A DNA stretch of 64,000 bases from Paenibacillus sp. YYML68 (lineage in GTDB: Bacteria; Bacillota; Bacilli; Paenibacillales; NBRC-103111), in contig NZ_BQYI01000001.1 in the NCBI RefSeq assembly GCF_027923405.1, forward strand, positions 3,884,501 to 3,948,500, read 5' to 3'. Numbering within the stretch: the first letter of the stretch is position 1; each line of letters opens with the position of its first letter. The position numbers and the translations under genes were made by a program. The notes under the pieces are model-generated. The model was not told where the DNA came from and did no database searches. It worked only from the letters and a program-made list of their open reading frames with translations. Shown one piece after another: positions 37,661 through 46,455 of this stretch.

Positions 37661-38950
37661 TTAAGCTGTCTTGCTCTGTTCGACAAGAAGCTTCACGGTT
37701 TTGCGAACAATGATGTCATGCGCCAGCGCGTTCAGCGTTCCGTTCGCCGCGAAGATGCTGCGAATTTCGTCTGCCGAGCGGCCGTACATCTTGGACAGGT
37801 TCTCAAGCTCCGCTTGAAGCTCCTCATCCGATACTTCGACGTTCTCAGCCTTCGCTACAGCCTCAAGAACCAGGTTGTTACGTACGCGTGTTACCGCGTC
37901 GTTATTCATCTGTGCCTTGAGATCGTCTGCAGTCTGACCCGTGAACTGGTAGTACATGTCGATGTTCATACCTTGCGAGCGAAGACGGTTTTCGAATTCC
38001 TTAATCATCTGCTCGATCTCTTCATCGACCATAACTTGCGGAATTTCAACCTGGGAAGCTGCGGCTACCTTCTCAACAACCTCGGCTTCCTTCTTGCTAG
38101 CTGCTTCTTGCTCCTTGCGAGCCTTCAGCTTGTCCGTCAAGTCTGCCTTGTACTCATCCAGCGTCTCGAACTCGCTTACGTCCTTCGCGAACTCGTCGTC
38201 AAGAGCAGGCAGGTTCTTGCGCTTAATCTCATGCAGCTTGATCTTGAACACAGCTTCCTTGCCCTTCAGCTCTTCGGAATGATAGTCTTCCGGGAACGAT
38301 ACCGTAATATCCTTCTCGCCGTCCTTCGCCAGACCGACTACCTGCTCCTCGAAGCCTGGGATGAAGCTGCCCGAGCCGAGCTCGAGCGAGTAACGCTCAG
38401 CCTTGCCGCCGTCGAACGCTACGCCGTCTACGAAGCCTTCGAAGTCGATGACCACGATGTCGCCGTTCTGGGCTTCGCCTTCCTCAACAGGAGCAAGCTC
38501 CGCATGGCGCTGCTGCAGCTTCTCAAGCTCAGCCTGCACTTCCTCTTCCGATACGCTGACATCGCCAGCTGCAAGCTCGATGCCCTTGTATTCGCCAAGC
38601 TCAACCTCAGGCTTCACGACTACCTTCGCCTTGAACTTCAGCACTTGGCCCTTGCCGAATTGCTCAACGTCCACCTCTGGACGATCAACCGGTACGATTC
38701 CTGTTTCCTGCACAGCCGCCATGTAAGCGTTCGGCACGATAATGTCAAGTGCGTCTTGATACAAGCTTTCCACACCGAATTTGGATTCGAAAATAGCCCG
38801 TGGCACCTTGCCCTTACGGAAGCCCGGTACGGCTACCTTCTGTGATACTTTCTTAAAAGCTTTGTCCAAAGCGTCCGCTACCTGCTCCGCGTCCACTTCA
38901 ATATCAAGAACGCCTACGTTCTTCTCTATTTTTTCCCAGCTTGCTTTCAT
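37661..38950 (-). CDS. tig: Trigger factor
   Basis: A ribosome-bound chaperone and peptidyl-prolyl isomerase. The ribosome-binding signature GFRKGKVPR appears near residue 45. The FKBP-like domain (NGDIVVIDFEGFVDG) is near residue 160, and a long helical C-terminal domain follows. I start it at the ATG at 38950 (MKASWEKIEKNVG), with GGAGGGGAAGG upstream, giving 429 residues. The open frame to 38986 has no ribosome site. It has its own promoter and terminator. Confidence 0.97.
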   Translation of the reverse strand: MKASWEKIEKNVGVLDIEVDAEQVADALDKAFKKVSQKVAVPGFRKGKVPRAIFESKFGVESLYQDALDIIVPNAYMAAVQETGIVPVDRPEVDVEQFGKGQVLKFKAKVVVKPEVELGEYKGIELAAGDVSVSEEEVQAELEKLQQRHAELAPVEEGEAQNGDIVVIDFEGFVDGVAFDGGKAERYSLELGSGSFIPGFEEQVVGLAKDGEKDITVSFPEDYHSEELKGKEAVFKIKLHEIKRKNLPALDDEFAKDVSEFETLDEYKADLTDKLKARKEQEAASKKEAEVVEKVAAASQVEIPQVMVDEEIEQMIKEFENRLRSQGMNIDMYYQFTGQTADDLKAQMNNDAVTRVRNNLVLEAVAKAENVEVSDEELQAELENLSKMYGRSADEIRSIFAANGTLNALAHDIIVRKTVKLLVEQSKTA

Positions 38951-39043
38951 TTTATGCCTTCCCCTCCAAAAATGTTCCATTCCCATATTTTCACGTCCTG
39001 GCAGGGACGACCGTTAACGGACAAGCCCGCCAATATAACCACT

Positions 39044-39061
39044 CTATTATAACCATAATAG
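39044..39061. promoter_or_regulatory. Perfect palindrome overlapping the tig -10 element
   Basis: CTATTAT, four bases, ATAATAG: a perfect 7-4-7 inverted repeat covering the -10 hexamer. It has the shape of an operator. Regulator unknown. Confidence 0.5.
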
Positions 39062-39082
39062 AACCTGTTTTCAAGGTGTCAA
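39055..39082 (-). promoter_or_regulatory. Sigma-A promoter of tig
   Basis: TTGACA (39082-39077), 16 bases, TATTAT (39060-39055): a perfect -35 and a 5/6 -10. Confidence 0.72.
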
Positions 39083-39102
39083 CCGTGTGCTTACTGGTAA
39101 GC

Positions 39103-40023
39103 CTACTTACTCCTGGTAAATACCGCTGAAGCAAACTGCTGCATCATGCGGTACGCCTGCTCCCATTGGAACGTCAGCTCGTCCGTAACTCCGTACAGCT
39201 CCAGCAGCTCGGCCTTGTCTCCACCTTCGAATACGCGCTCGAGCAGCGTCAAGTGAAGAGCCGCAGCCCATACATCGACGCACTCCGGCTCTTGACGAAG
39301 CATCTGTCGATACGTGGACGTTCCGTATATGTAAGCAAGAAATTCATTCCACGTCTCCGCGGCAAAGTAAGCAAGCGCAGGATGCTTCATCTCGCTGATT
39401 TGCTGAACGCGTACGACAATCTCTTGGATCTGGGACGGGAATCGCTCGTAATCGGGCGGCGTATCCTCAATATCCAGCACAAGCTGCTCATCGTGTCTTG
39501 GCACTGTGATCGAGCCTGTGCAGCCCCGCCTCCTCAGCGTCTGCAGCGTCTTGAATTGCAGCAGCGGATGGAGCGGCTGCTCCTCCAACCAGGCACGCAG
39601 CTCGTCCGAGATTGGCGGATGCTCGATGAAGGCGAGCTGCTCCAGAGCTAGCAGCACCTTGCCGGCCTCGCTTCCGGTTCGGACCGCGTCAAGCAGACGG
39701 TTGGCATACGCCTCGCTCTGCTTGCCCGTCAGCTCCAGATGCTCGCGGAGCAGCTCGGATTCGGTTACGTCTTCGATCTCGGAGCGAGCGCCAAGCGCTT
39801 CATCGCCTAAGCTCCCTTCGGGAAACATCAGCTGCAGCCAATCAAGCAGTGATTGCCACTCCTCACGGGCTGTAACATCATCCATGCGGAAGCCAAGCAA
39901 GAAGCGCAGCAGCTTCATCGCTTCGTCATACCGTTCATTTTCCAGCAGCTTCGTCAGCTCGTACTGATAGTATTCGACCGTTTTCGGAAAAAGTATGACA
40001 TTCTCTTCGGGCAGCGAGCTCAA
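39103..40023 (-). CDS. ysoA: YsoA-like helical repeat protein, unknown role
   Basis: About 306 residues, all-helical and Leu/Glu-rich, with TPR-like character (NERYDEAMKLLRFLLGF near residue 30). Its place next to tig matches B. subtilis ysoA, a TPR-type gene, which is the main basis of the name. I place the start at TTG 40023 with GGTGGTG just upstream. The ATG at 40065 has no ribosome site and lies in the T-tail of the preceding gene's terminator. The C-terminal third holds Trp-rich helices (ALAYFAAETWNEFLAYIYG, VWAAALHLTLLERVF). No enzymatic motif is visible. Confidence 0.72.
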   Translation of the reverse strand: MSSLPEENVILFPKTVEYYQYELTKLLENERYDEAMKLLRFLLGFRMDDVTAREEWQSLLDWLQLMFPEGSLGDEALGARSEIEDVTESELLREHLELTGKQSEAYANRLLDAVRTGSEAGKVLLALEQLAFIEHPPISDELRAWLEEQPLHPLLQFKTLQTLRRRGCTGSITVPRHDEQLVLDIEDTPPDYERFPSQIQEIVVRVQQISEMKHPALAYFAAETWNEFLAYIYGTSTYRQMLRQEPECVDVWAAALHLTLLERVFEGGDKAELLELYGVTDELTFQWEQAYRMMQQFASAVFTRSK

Positions 40024-40063
40024 TATCACCACCGCCTTTCCAATTAAAGCATGATCGTCATGC

Positions 40064-40090
40064 AAAAACAGCCGGGGATCGCCCCCGGCT
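40064..40090 (-). terminator. Terminator after the coiled-coil gene
   Basis: AGCCGGGG and CCCCGGCT form a perfect 8-bp stem, followed by GTTTTTGC on the minus strand, 18 bases after the stop at 40108. Confidence 0.9.
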
Positions 40091-40107
40091 TCATACTATA
40101 TGAGCAG

Positions 40108-40449
40108 CTATTCCATCTTCATGGCGGCTTGAATCAGCTGTGCCTTGATTTTAGGATTTTGGTCGATGAACGCGTACATTTTGTCAACAGCATCCTTGTT
40201 CTTCAAGTAATCGCGCTCGTTGCGGATCATCTCGTGCGACCACTCCAGCAACGCCTTCTCGGCAGCCCCCAGCTTGTTCAAGGCTGTATGAAGACCTGTA
40301 TCCTCGATCAGACGCTCCATAACCTGTTGATCAACCTTGCCGAGCTTCTTCGTAGCGGCAAGCTTTTTCTCAAACTCGCTGTTGATGCTTTCGAATTGCT
40401 CCTTTGCTTCCTTATATGCCTTCTGTTCTTCAGACATTGTCTTTTTCAA
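40108..40449 (-). CDS. Short coiled-coil protein, possibly YlbF-like
   Basis: A 113-residue all-helical, highly charged protein (YKEAKEQFESINSEFEKKLAATKK) without signal peptide or Cys. The likely start is TTG at 40449, with AAAGGTGG about 9 bases upstream; an in-frame ATG at 40437 lacks a site at the right distance. It loosely resembles the YlbF/YmcA group of small helical proteins, but I cannot confirm membership. It is monocistronic with its own terminator. Confidence 0.68.
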   Translation of the reverse strand: MKKTMSEEQKAYKEAKEQFESINSEFEKKLAATKKLGKVDQQVMERLIEDTGLHTALNKLGAAEKALLEWSHEMIRNERDYLKNKDAVDKMYAFIDQNPKIKAQLIQAAMKME

Positions 40450-40755
40450 TGATGACGACCACCTTTCGAGTTGGATCCATTCCTCATCCCAGCCGCGCCT
40501 TATGCTTAGTATGGGGACAATTCGAGTATGTTCTATTCACGCGGACGGGAACAATGCTTTCCAATTGATTTATATTCTATATAGTGTAGCTTGTCCGAGC
40601 ACATTTGTCCAATTTTTGGACCTGTCTCAGGAGCTTACGTTTCTTCCTTGGACAGACATGATCCGCGCAAGCTCTGCATAACTTTTATCATCTTGCTGTT
40701 GCGCACGACGCGAGAAGGACTGCTCACACTTTGGAGACAAGAGAGGATGAGACGT
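40450..40755. other. Intergenic region between coiled-coil gene and asnB
   Basis: This 306-bp divergent region holds an AT-rich patch at 40558-40585 with TATAGT as a possible plus-strand -10. A short inverted repeat GTCCAA/TTGGAC lies near 40610. I see no gene and no clear riboswitch. Confidence 0.45.
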
Positions 40756-42600
40756 ATGTGTGGCATAACAGGATGGATCGATTGGAGCCGAGATTTAACC
40801 CAGTGTCCGTCCATTCTTGAAAATATGACGGATACGCTGACCAATCGCGGACCCGACGCCGCCGGCACGTGGATCTCGCCGCGCTGTGCGCTCGGTCACC
40901 GCCGACTCAGCGTGATGGACCCCGAGAACGGCGCACAGCCGATGACCCGCAAGCAAGGGGATACAACGTACACTATTGTGTATAACGGAGAGCTATACAA
41001 TGCACCCGAGCTAAAAAAAGAGCTGGAGACGAAAGGCCACCGTTTCACGACAACGTGCGACACGGAGGTTCTTCTCGTCTCATTTATCGAATGGGGACGC
41101 GCTTGCGTCGATCGACTGAACGGCATCTTCGCCTTCGGCATCTGGAACGATGAGGAGCAGAGCCTGTACCTCGTGCGCGACCGCCTAGGCGTCAAGCCGC
41201 TGTTCTACTCCTATCAGTCAGGCCGGCTGCTCTTCGGCTCGGAGCCTAAGGCGATATTGGCGCATCCGGATTTCCCCGCGGAAATTACTGGCGAAGGTCT
41301 TGCCGAAATATTCGCAGTCAGTCCAGCGCGCACGCCAGGGCACGGCATATACCGCAACATGAACGAGCTGAAGCCAGGCCATGCTGCAGTGATGGATGCG
41401 AACGGCCTCCACATCCGCACGTACTGGAAGCTTGAGAGCAAGCCGCACGAGGACGATGTCGAGGCAACGGCCGCCCGCATTCAGGAGCTGCTGCGCGACA
41501 CCGTCATCCGTCAGCTCGCCTCCGACGTGCCGATCTGCACACTACTGTCCGGCGGCCTTGACTCCAGCGCGCTCACGGCTCTCGCCTCCGCGTACTACAA
41601 GGAGCAGGGCGCAGGACCGCTGCATACGTACTCGATCGATTATGTAGATAACGACAAGCACTTCAAGGCCAATGCATTCCAGCCGAATGCTGACGCTCCT
41701 TGGATCAAGAGAATGACAGAGTTCCTCGGCACGATCCACCACTACAAGGAATTTGATACGCCGGAGCTTGTCGATTCGTTGAAGACGGTCGTCTTCGCCC
41801 GCGATACGCCGGGCATGGCCGACGTAGACGGCTCCCTGTACTTATTCTGCCGCGAAATCAAGAAGGATGCCACCGTAGCGGTATCCGGCGAAGCGGCGGA
41901 TGAAATATTCGGCGGCTACCCTTGGTTCCATCGCGAGGAGGCGCTGAATGCTGACACGTTCCCTTGGGCGCTCGCCACACCGGAGCGCGCCGGCCTGTTG
42001 TCACCAGAGTTCGTCGATTGGGTGAAGCCGGAGCAGTATGTGAAGAACCGTTACCGCGAAGCGCTGTCCGAGGTGCCGCGTCTGTCCGGTGAAGACCAGA
42101 AGCAGAACCGAATGCGCGAGATGTCGTACCTGAACATTACGCGCTTCATGCCGACGCTGCTCGATCGCAAGGACCGGATGAGCATGTCGGTCGGCCTCGA
42201 GGTGCGCGTCCCGTTCTGCGACCATCGTCTTGTTGAATACGTCTGGAACGTCCCTTGGGAGATCAAGACGTCCGGCGACCGCGAGAAGGGCATTCTGCGC
42301 AAGGCGCTGCAGGGCGTGCTGCCAGACGACGTGCTGACGCGTAAGAAGAGCCCGTATCCGAAGACGCACAACCCGAACTATATGGCCGCCGTGCGCACGT
42401 GGGTGCTAGACATCCTGAACGATCCGAGCTCTCCGCTCCTCCAATTCATCGATGTGAAGAAGATTCGCGAGCTCGCAGAGCATGACAACGGTCAATTCAA
42501 CCTGCCATGGTTCGGGCAGCTGATGACCGGACCGCAGCTGTTCGCTTACTTGGCACAGGTTGATACTTGGCTGAGACATTACAAGGTATCGGTTCGCTAA
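40756..42600 (+). CDS. asnB: Asparagine synthase (glutamine-hydrolysing)
   Basis: The enzyme makes asparagine from aspartate, glutamine and ATP. The start at 40756 exposes the nucleophile Cys2 (MCGITGWIDW), which is required for the glutaminase domain; GAGAGG precedes it. A longer frame from 40591 would bury the Cys and is rejected. The synthetase domain has the PP-loop LLSGGLDSSALTAL near residue 265 and GEAADEIFGGYPWF. LDRKDRMSMSVGLEVRVPFCDH lies near residue 470. Length is 614, close to the B. subtilis AsnO/AsnH type. It is monocistronic. Confidence 0.95.
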   Translation: MCGITGWIDWSRDLTQCPSILENMTDTLTNRGPDAAGTWISPRCALGHRRLSVMDPENGAQPMTRKQGDTTYTIVYNGELYNAPELKKELETKGHRFTTTCDTEVLLVSFIEWGRACVDRLNGIFAFGIWNDEEQSLYLVRDRLGVKPLFYSYQSGRLLFGSEPKAILAHPDFPAEITGEGLAEIFAVSPARTPGHGIYRNMNELKPGHAAVMDANGLHIRTYWKLESKPHEDDVEATAARIQELLRDTVIRQLASDVPICTLLSGGLDSSALTALASAYYKEQGAGPLHTYSIDYVDNDKHFKANAFQPNADAPWIKRMTEFLGTIHHYKEFDTPELVDSLKTVVFARDTPGMADVDGSLYLFCREIKKDATVAVSGEAADEIFGGYPWFHREEALNADTFPWALATPERAGLLSPEFVDWVKPEQYVKNRYREALSEVPRLSGEDQKQNRMREMSYLNITRFMPTLLDRKDRMSMSVGLEVRVPFCDHRLVEYVWNVPWEIKTSGDREKGILRKALQGVLPDDVLTRKKSPYPKTHNPNYMAAVRTWVLDILNDPSSPLLQFIDVKKIRELAEHDNGQFNLPWFGQLMTGPQLFAYLAQVDTWLRHYKVSVR

Positions 42601-42625
42601 CAGCACTTGATCGCATGATAGATAA

Positions 42626-42674
42626 AAAGGAGCTCCGGCCACTCGTCTGCACGACGAGTGGCTGGGGCTCCTTT
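42626..42674. terminator. Bidirectional terminator between asnB and rdgB
   Basis: A long stem (AAAGGAGC...GCTCCTTT with GCCACTCGTC/GACGAGTGGC inside) is flanked by T-runs on both strands between convergent genes. Confidence 0.92.
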
Positions 42675-42696
42675 CGTTCGAGGATGTATGATGCTG

Positions 42697-43323
42697 CTAG
42701 AGCACTGCGGCCAGCAGCTTGCGCAGCGCCTGTCCGCGGTGGCTGATCCCGTTCTTCTCCTCCATCGACAGCTCCGCCATCGTACGACCCAGCTGCGGCA
42801 CATAGAAGTGCGGATCGTAGCCGAAGCCGCCCTGTCCCTTCGCCTCAGCCACAATGATGCCGGGGCACTCTCCCTCCACGAGCGCGATCGTCTCGCCGTC
42901 CGGTCCTACAAGCGCCATCGCCGAGATGAACTGTGCTGCACTCAATGCTCCTTCAGGCGTGGCGGGTCGCCCATCTACGTCAAGCTTCAGGAGCTCCTCC
43001 ACGAGCTTGCGGTTGTTCGCCTCATCATCGCCATGCTTGCCTGCGTAGCGGGCAGAGTATACGCCGGGTGCACCGTTCAGCCGATCGACGGACAAGCCCG
43101 AATCGTCGGCGGCTACAGGCAGCTGCAGCACCTTGGCAACAGCTCTCGCCTTAATGAGCGCATTGTCAGCGAACGTCTCGCCATCCTCGACGATGTCGGG
43201 AATGTCCGGATAGTCCTTCAAGCTTCGGACCGTAATGCCATGCTCGACAAGCAGCGCCGCCAGCTCCTTCACCTTGCCGGCGTTCGTCGTGGCGAGAACG
43301 AGCTCAGAGCCTAGCAGCCGCAT
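42697..43323 (-). CDS. rdgB: Non-canonical purine NTP pyrophosphatase (XTP/dITP diphosphatase)
   Basis: The enzyme removes ITP and XTP from the nucleotide pool. Signatures are [14 protein letters not shown] at the N-terminus, [38 protein letters not shown] and [12 protein letters not shown]. The ATG at 43323 has AGGGGG upstream, giving 208 residues. It overlaps the end of rph by 20 bases. The rph-rdgB order is the same as in Bacillus. Confidence 0.95.
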   Translation of the reverse strand: MRLLGSELVLATTNAGKVKELAALLVEHGITVRSLKDYPDIPDIVEDGETFADNALIKARAVAKVLQLPVAADDSGLSVDRLNGAPGVYSARYAGKHGDDEANNRKLVEELLKLDVDGRPATPEGALSAAQFISAMALVGPDGETIALVEGECPGIIVAEAKGQGGFGYDPHFYVPQLGRTMAELSMEEKNGISHRGQALRKLLAAVL

Positions 43324-44065
43324 GTGTATTCCCCCTGATCTTCTCGGCGATCGGACCAAGAGCCGCCGCCTGCTCGGCGATCAAGGCGCGAATGCCCCCT
43401 TCAGCCAGCTCCAGCAGCGCGTTCAGCTCTTCTCTTGTGAAGGGCGCCTCCTCGCCAGTGCCCTGCACCTCGACGAACTTGCCTTGTCCAGTCATGACGA
43501 CGTTCATGTCGACCTTCGCCTTCGAATCCTCCTCATAGTTCAGATCGAGGCAAGCGGTCTCCTGAATCACACCTACACTGGTGGAGGCGAGGAAGTCTGT
43601 GATCGGGAACGTGCTCAGGTTACGCTCGCGGCAAATTTTGTCCATCGCAATGGCCATCGCGACGAAGGCACCTGTAATCGACGTTGTACGCGTTCCGCCG
43701 TCCGCCTGAATGACGTCGCAGTCGAGTGTAATCGTGCGCTCGCCCATCGCCTCCTGCTTAACGACCGAGCGAAGCGCTCTGCCGATCAGACGCTGAATCT
43801 CCATCGTTCTGCCGCCGAGCTTGCCCCTTGCCGCCTCCCGCTGATTGCGCACCGAAGTCGCGCGCGGCAGCATCGAATATTCGGCTGTCACCCAGCCCTT
43901 GCCTTGTCCCTTCATGAACGGCGGCACGCGCTCCTCAACCGATGCCGTGCAGATCACCTTCGTGTCGCCGATCTCGATCAGAACAGAGCCTTCCGCATGT
44001 TTATTGTAATGGGGCGTTATTTTAATCGCTCTTGCTTCGTTTACTTTTCTTCCGTCAGCTCTCAT
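43304..44065 (-). CDS. rph: Ribonuclease PH
   Basis: A phosphorolytic exoribonuclease that trims tRNA 3' ends. The 253-residue protein shows [66 protein letters not shown] and [27 protein letters not shown] precedes the ATG at 44065. It opens an rph-rdgB unit with a good promoter. Confidence 0.97.
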   Translation of the reverse strand: MRADGRKVNEARAIKITPHYNKHAEGSVLIEIGDTKVICTASVEERVPPFMKGQGKGWVTAEYSMLPRATSVRNQREAARGKLGGRTMEIQRLIGRALRSVVKQEAMGERTITLDCDVIQADGGTRTTSITGAFVAMAIAMDKICRERNLSTFPITDFLASTSVGVIQETACLDLNYEEDSKAKVDMNVVMTGQGKFVEVQGTGEEAPFTREELNALLELAEGGIRALIAEQAAALGPIAEKIRGNTHAAARL

Positions 44066-44101
44066 GTGAATCGACTTTCCTCCTTTAGGTTGAACCTATA
44101 C

Positions 44102-44130
44102 ATTGTACCAAAGGGTGCCAGGAAAGCCAA
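44102..44130 (-). promoter_or_regulatory. Sigma-A promoter of rph-rdgB
   Basis: TTGGCT (44130-44125), 17 bases, TACAAT (44107-44102), 37 bases before rph. Confidence 0.65.
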
Positions 44131-44178
44131 CCGAGCCCCTCTCCCTCCTGAAACAAAGCGGCATCGTTGTCAAATTGC

Positions 44179-44222
44179 AAAAAACGCCCGAATGCTCCGC
44201 ACGATGCGCATACATTCGGACG
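44179..44222 (-). terminator. Terminator after gerM
   Basis: CGTCCGAATG and CATTCGGGCG arms (one mismatch) are followed by TTTTTT on the minus strand. It separates gerM from rph-rdgB. Confidence 0.82.
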
Positions 44223-44273
44223 CGTGATTATGTTAGATTGTATTACTGCAACATATGAGCCTTATCCAAAAAA

Positions 44274-45314
44274 CTAGAGCTCTGTTGCGTTCACAAGACT
44301 CGGACGAAGAATCGGCTTCGCGTAGCTCTGGTTATCTGTCGCGCTTACCTTCGCATCACCGTTCACGAGAATTTGCACCTTCTTCGACGCGCCAGCATGC
44401 TCAGTGAGCGATAGAACGACGGCCTGCAGCGCCTCAGCAGGTGCCAACAGATCCGGACCGAGCAGCTTATCGGAGAAATTGACCGTGATGACGTCGCTAG
44501 CCTGCGTAACATTCAGAAGCTCTGCTCCGGCATTCATGACAGCGGCCAGGCCCTTATTGTCGCTAGGTCCTGTAATGAGCTCCTGCACGATCGCCTCGGA
44601 TACCTGATCGGTCCGTTTAATTAAGCGCGTAACGGGTACATAATACTTATACTCTTCTTGGTTCTGGCTTAAAAAATAGAGCGTGACCGGCGTGGACTGA
44701 CCGAACTCCACGTTATCTGACCGCTCGAGGTTGATGCCCATCGCACGCGACAACGGCTCGTCAAGCGGCGTCCCGCCGACCGGCATCTCCTTGACCGCGA
44801 CGCCTTCTACGCGGAGCTGCACCTTGTCTACCGTTGGGAAGCTGGTCATCGTCCAAGTAACGGCCTCGAGCATCTTGCGCTCGTCCTGAAGGTTGTAATC
44901 GGTGAACTGCTTGGAGAAATCAACGACCGCCAGCTTCTGGTCCGGGATAATGTTGATTCCCTTAACCTCGGTACCCTTCGGCAGCAAGCTAGTAAAGCCA
45001 GCTGGCATGCGTCCTTCCGCAGGACCACCGTCTACCATGTATTCAAGCGCGCGCTTGGCTGTGCTCTCGGTCTTCTCAACACGCAGCGTAATCGGCGCTA
45101 CAAGGCCGCGCTCATCCTTCGCGTATACGGTCAGATGCATGGGACTCGCGATTGCGCTCGATGGCTGTGCGCCCGTCGCCTGCGCCTCGATGCCGCTTGG
45201 AGGAGGATCGATCGCCTTGGACTGCTCCTTCGTCTCCAGCACCTGGCAGCCTGTTGTCATCACCATGACGAGGCCGGTAACGGCGGCCATCCGGAACCAC
45301 TTATCCTGTTTCAT
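44274..45314 (-). CDS. gerM: Spore germination lipoprotein GerM
   Basis: GerM is a lipoprotein needed for normal spore engulfment and germination. The 346-residue product has a signal ending in the lipobox MTTGC (Cys near residue 23) and two GerMN domains. The first is at about 80-185 (HLTVYAKDERGLVAP, YMVDGGPAEGRMPAG, VDFSKQFTDY). The second is at about 220-330 (TLYFLSQNQEEYKYYVPVTR, ITVNFSDKLLG). The gerM-rph-rdgB order matches Bacillus. Upstream, GTATACATA preceded by TCATAAA 14-15 bases earlier is compatible with a sigma-E promoter, but this is a weak match. Confidence 0.93.
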   Translation of the reverse strand: MKQDKWFRMAAVTGLVMVMTTGCQVLETKEQSKAIDPPPSGIEAQATGAQPSSAIASPMHLTVYAKDERGLVAPITLRVEKTESTAKRALEYMVDGGPAEGRMPAGFTSLLPKGTEVKGINIIPDQKLAVVDFSKQFTDYNLQDERKMLEAVTWTMTSFPTVDKVQLRVEGVAVKEMPVGGTPLDEPLSRAMGINLERSDNVEFGQSTPVTLYFLSQNQEEYKYYVPVTRLIKRTDQVSEAIVQELITGPSDNKGLAAVMNAGAELLNVTQASDVITVNFSDKLLGPDLLAPAEALQAVVLSLTEHAGASKKVQILVNGDAKVSATDNQSYAKPILRPSLVNATEL

Positions 45315-45507
45315 TGTTCGTGTCCTCCCTTAAGAACTGAGTGTTGTCCGTTTACTTTATGTATACGGGTGGAAGACAAGTTTATGACAACCGTTTGTCC
45401 ATAATTAAAGACAATCTTACTGAACGAGAGAACCGCGCTTTGCCACTTGCGCGACGCTTTCACGGAGCCTATAATGAAATTGTTGTTTCCATATTGAGGT
45501 GATTCGG

Positions 45508-46404
45508 ATGGAAAACAGGAAAGACCTATCGTGTCCCGATAGTCTGTATCCAAGCATCGTTCTGCACTCGCCGGACTGGCTCTGGATATTAGACGCTTCG
45601 GGAACGCCAATCGGCGCAACGCCCGCGCACAACCGTGGTCAATCGTTGTACCGACTCGTGTATGACGGTGATTTGAAACCGCTTCAAGAGGCTTGCGTCA
45701 GCTTGCTTGAGCAAGCTCAGCCTTTCTCGCTCGTATTTCGCGCTACACTTCCGAACGGCTCGCTGGCTTGGCTTGAGGCGAAGGGCTATCCGCTTACGGG
45801 CGAAGCGGACCTGGACCGGTATGCCGCCATTGCCGCCCGTGATATTACAGCGTATAAGCACCAGGAAGAGAAGCTGACCCGTCTTGCCTATTACGATGCG
45901 CTGACACAGCTTCCGAACCGACATCTGTTTCAGGACCGCTTCACCCAAGCGCTTCACACGTGCAAAAGATACAACCAGAAGCTTGCTCTCTTGTACCTCG
46001 ACTTGGATGACTTCAAGCAGGTGAACGACAGGCACGGTCACGCCGTCGGCGATGAGCTGCTGCGCACCGTCGCCTCCCGTCTGTCGCATTCCATACGCGA
46101 GCCCGATACGGCTTCCCGCATCGGGGGAGACGAGTTCGTCGTGCTGCTGCAGAAGTTCGAGCAGCGGGAGGACGTCGCCAAGGTCGCTGCGCGAATTGCG
46201 CATTCAATCAGCCAGCCCTACGAGCTGAACGGCTTGCACCTGACGATTACGAGCAGCATCGGAGGCGCCTTCTGCCCGGACGACAGCAGTGACCGCGATA
46301 CGCTGCTGCAGCTGGCTGACATCGCGATGTATGCCTCGAAGAGCAAGGGCAAAAACGGATTTCAATTTTACACGGACGCTTCTCAAGCGGAGGAAAGAGA
46401 ATAA
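45508..46404 (+). CDS. Diguanylate cyclase: PAS domain plus GGDEF
   Basis: The enzyme makes cyclic di-GMP from GTP. Residues 10-115 are a PAS-type sensor domain (LHSPDWLWILDASGTPIGATPA, ending RDITAYKHQEEKL). Residues 125-295 are a GGDEF domain with YYDALTQLPNRHLFQDRF and the intact catalytic loop RIGGDEF (206-210). The inhibitory RxxD site REPD (197-200) sits exactly five residues before the loop, so product inhibition is expected. There is no transmembrane segment. I start it at the ATG at 45508 with GAGGTG upstream; GTG 45499 is less likely. It is divergent from gerM and monocistronic. Confidence 0.94.
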   Translation: MENRKDLSCPDSLYPSIVLHSPDWLWILDASGTPIGATPAHNRGQSLYRLVYDGDLKPLQEACVSLLEQAQPFSLVFRATLPNGSLAWLEAKGYPLTGEADLDRYAAIAARDITAYKHQEEKLTRLAYYDALTQLPNRHLFQDRFTQALHTCKRYNQKLALLYLDLDDFKQVNDRHGHAVGDELLRTVASRLSHSIREPDTASRIGGDEFVVLLQKFEQREDVAKVAARIAHSISQPYELNGLHLTITSSIGGAFCPDDSSDRDTLLQLADIAMYASKSKGKNGFQFYTDASQAEERE

Positions 46405-46432
46405 GCCAAGGCGCAGGTAGCCTTGGCTTCGT
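46403..46432 (+). terminator. Hairpin after the GGDEF gene
   Basis: GCCAAGGC and GCCTTGGC pair perfectly around a seven-base loop, followed by TTCGTTCG. The T-run is weak. Confidence 0.6.
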
Positions 46433-46455
46433 TCGTATTCGGGGGCATAGCTCGC

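Noticed and set aside
37574..38845. 423-residue open frame on the plus strand
   Set aside because: Antisense to tig. Hydrophobic-looking stretches arise from complementing Glu/Lys codons.
40470..40540. CATACTA as a sigma-G promoter of the coiled-coil gene
   Set aside because: The -35 partner TGAATA sits about 20 bases away, too far, so the match is not credible.
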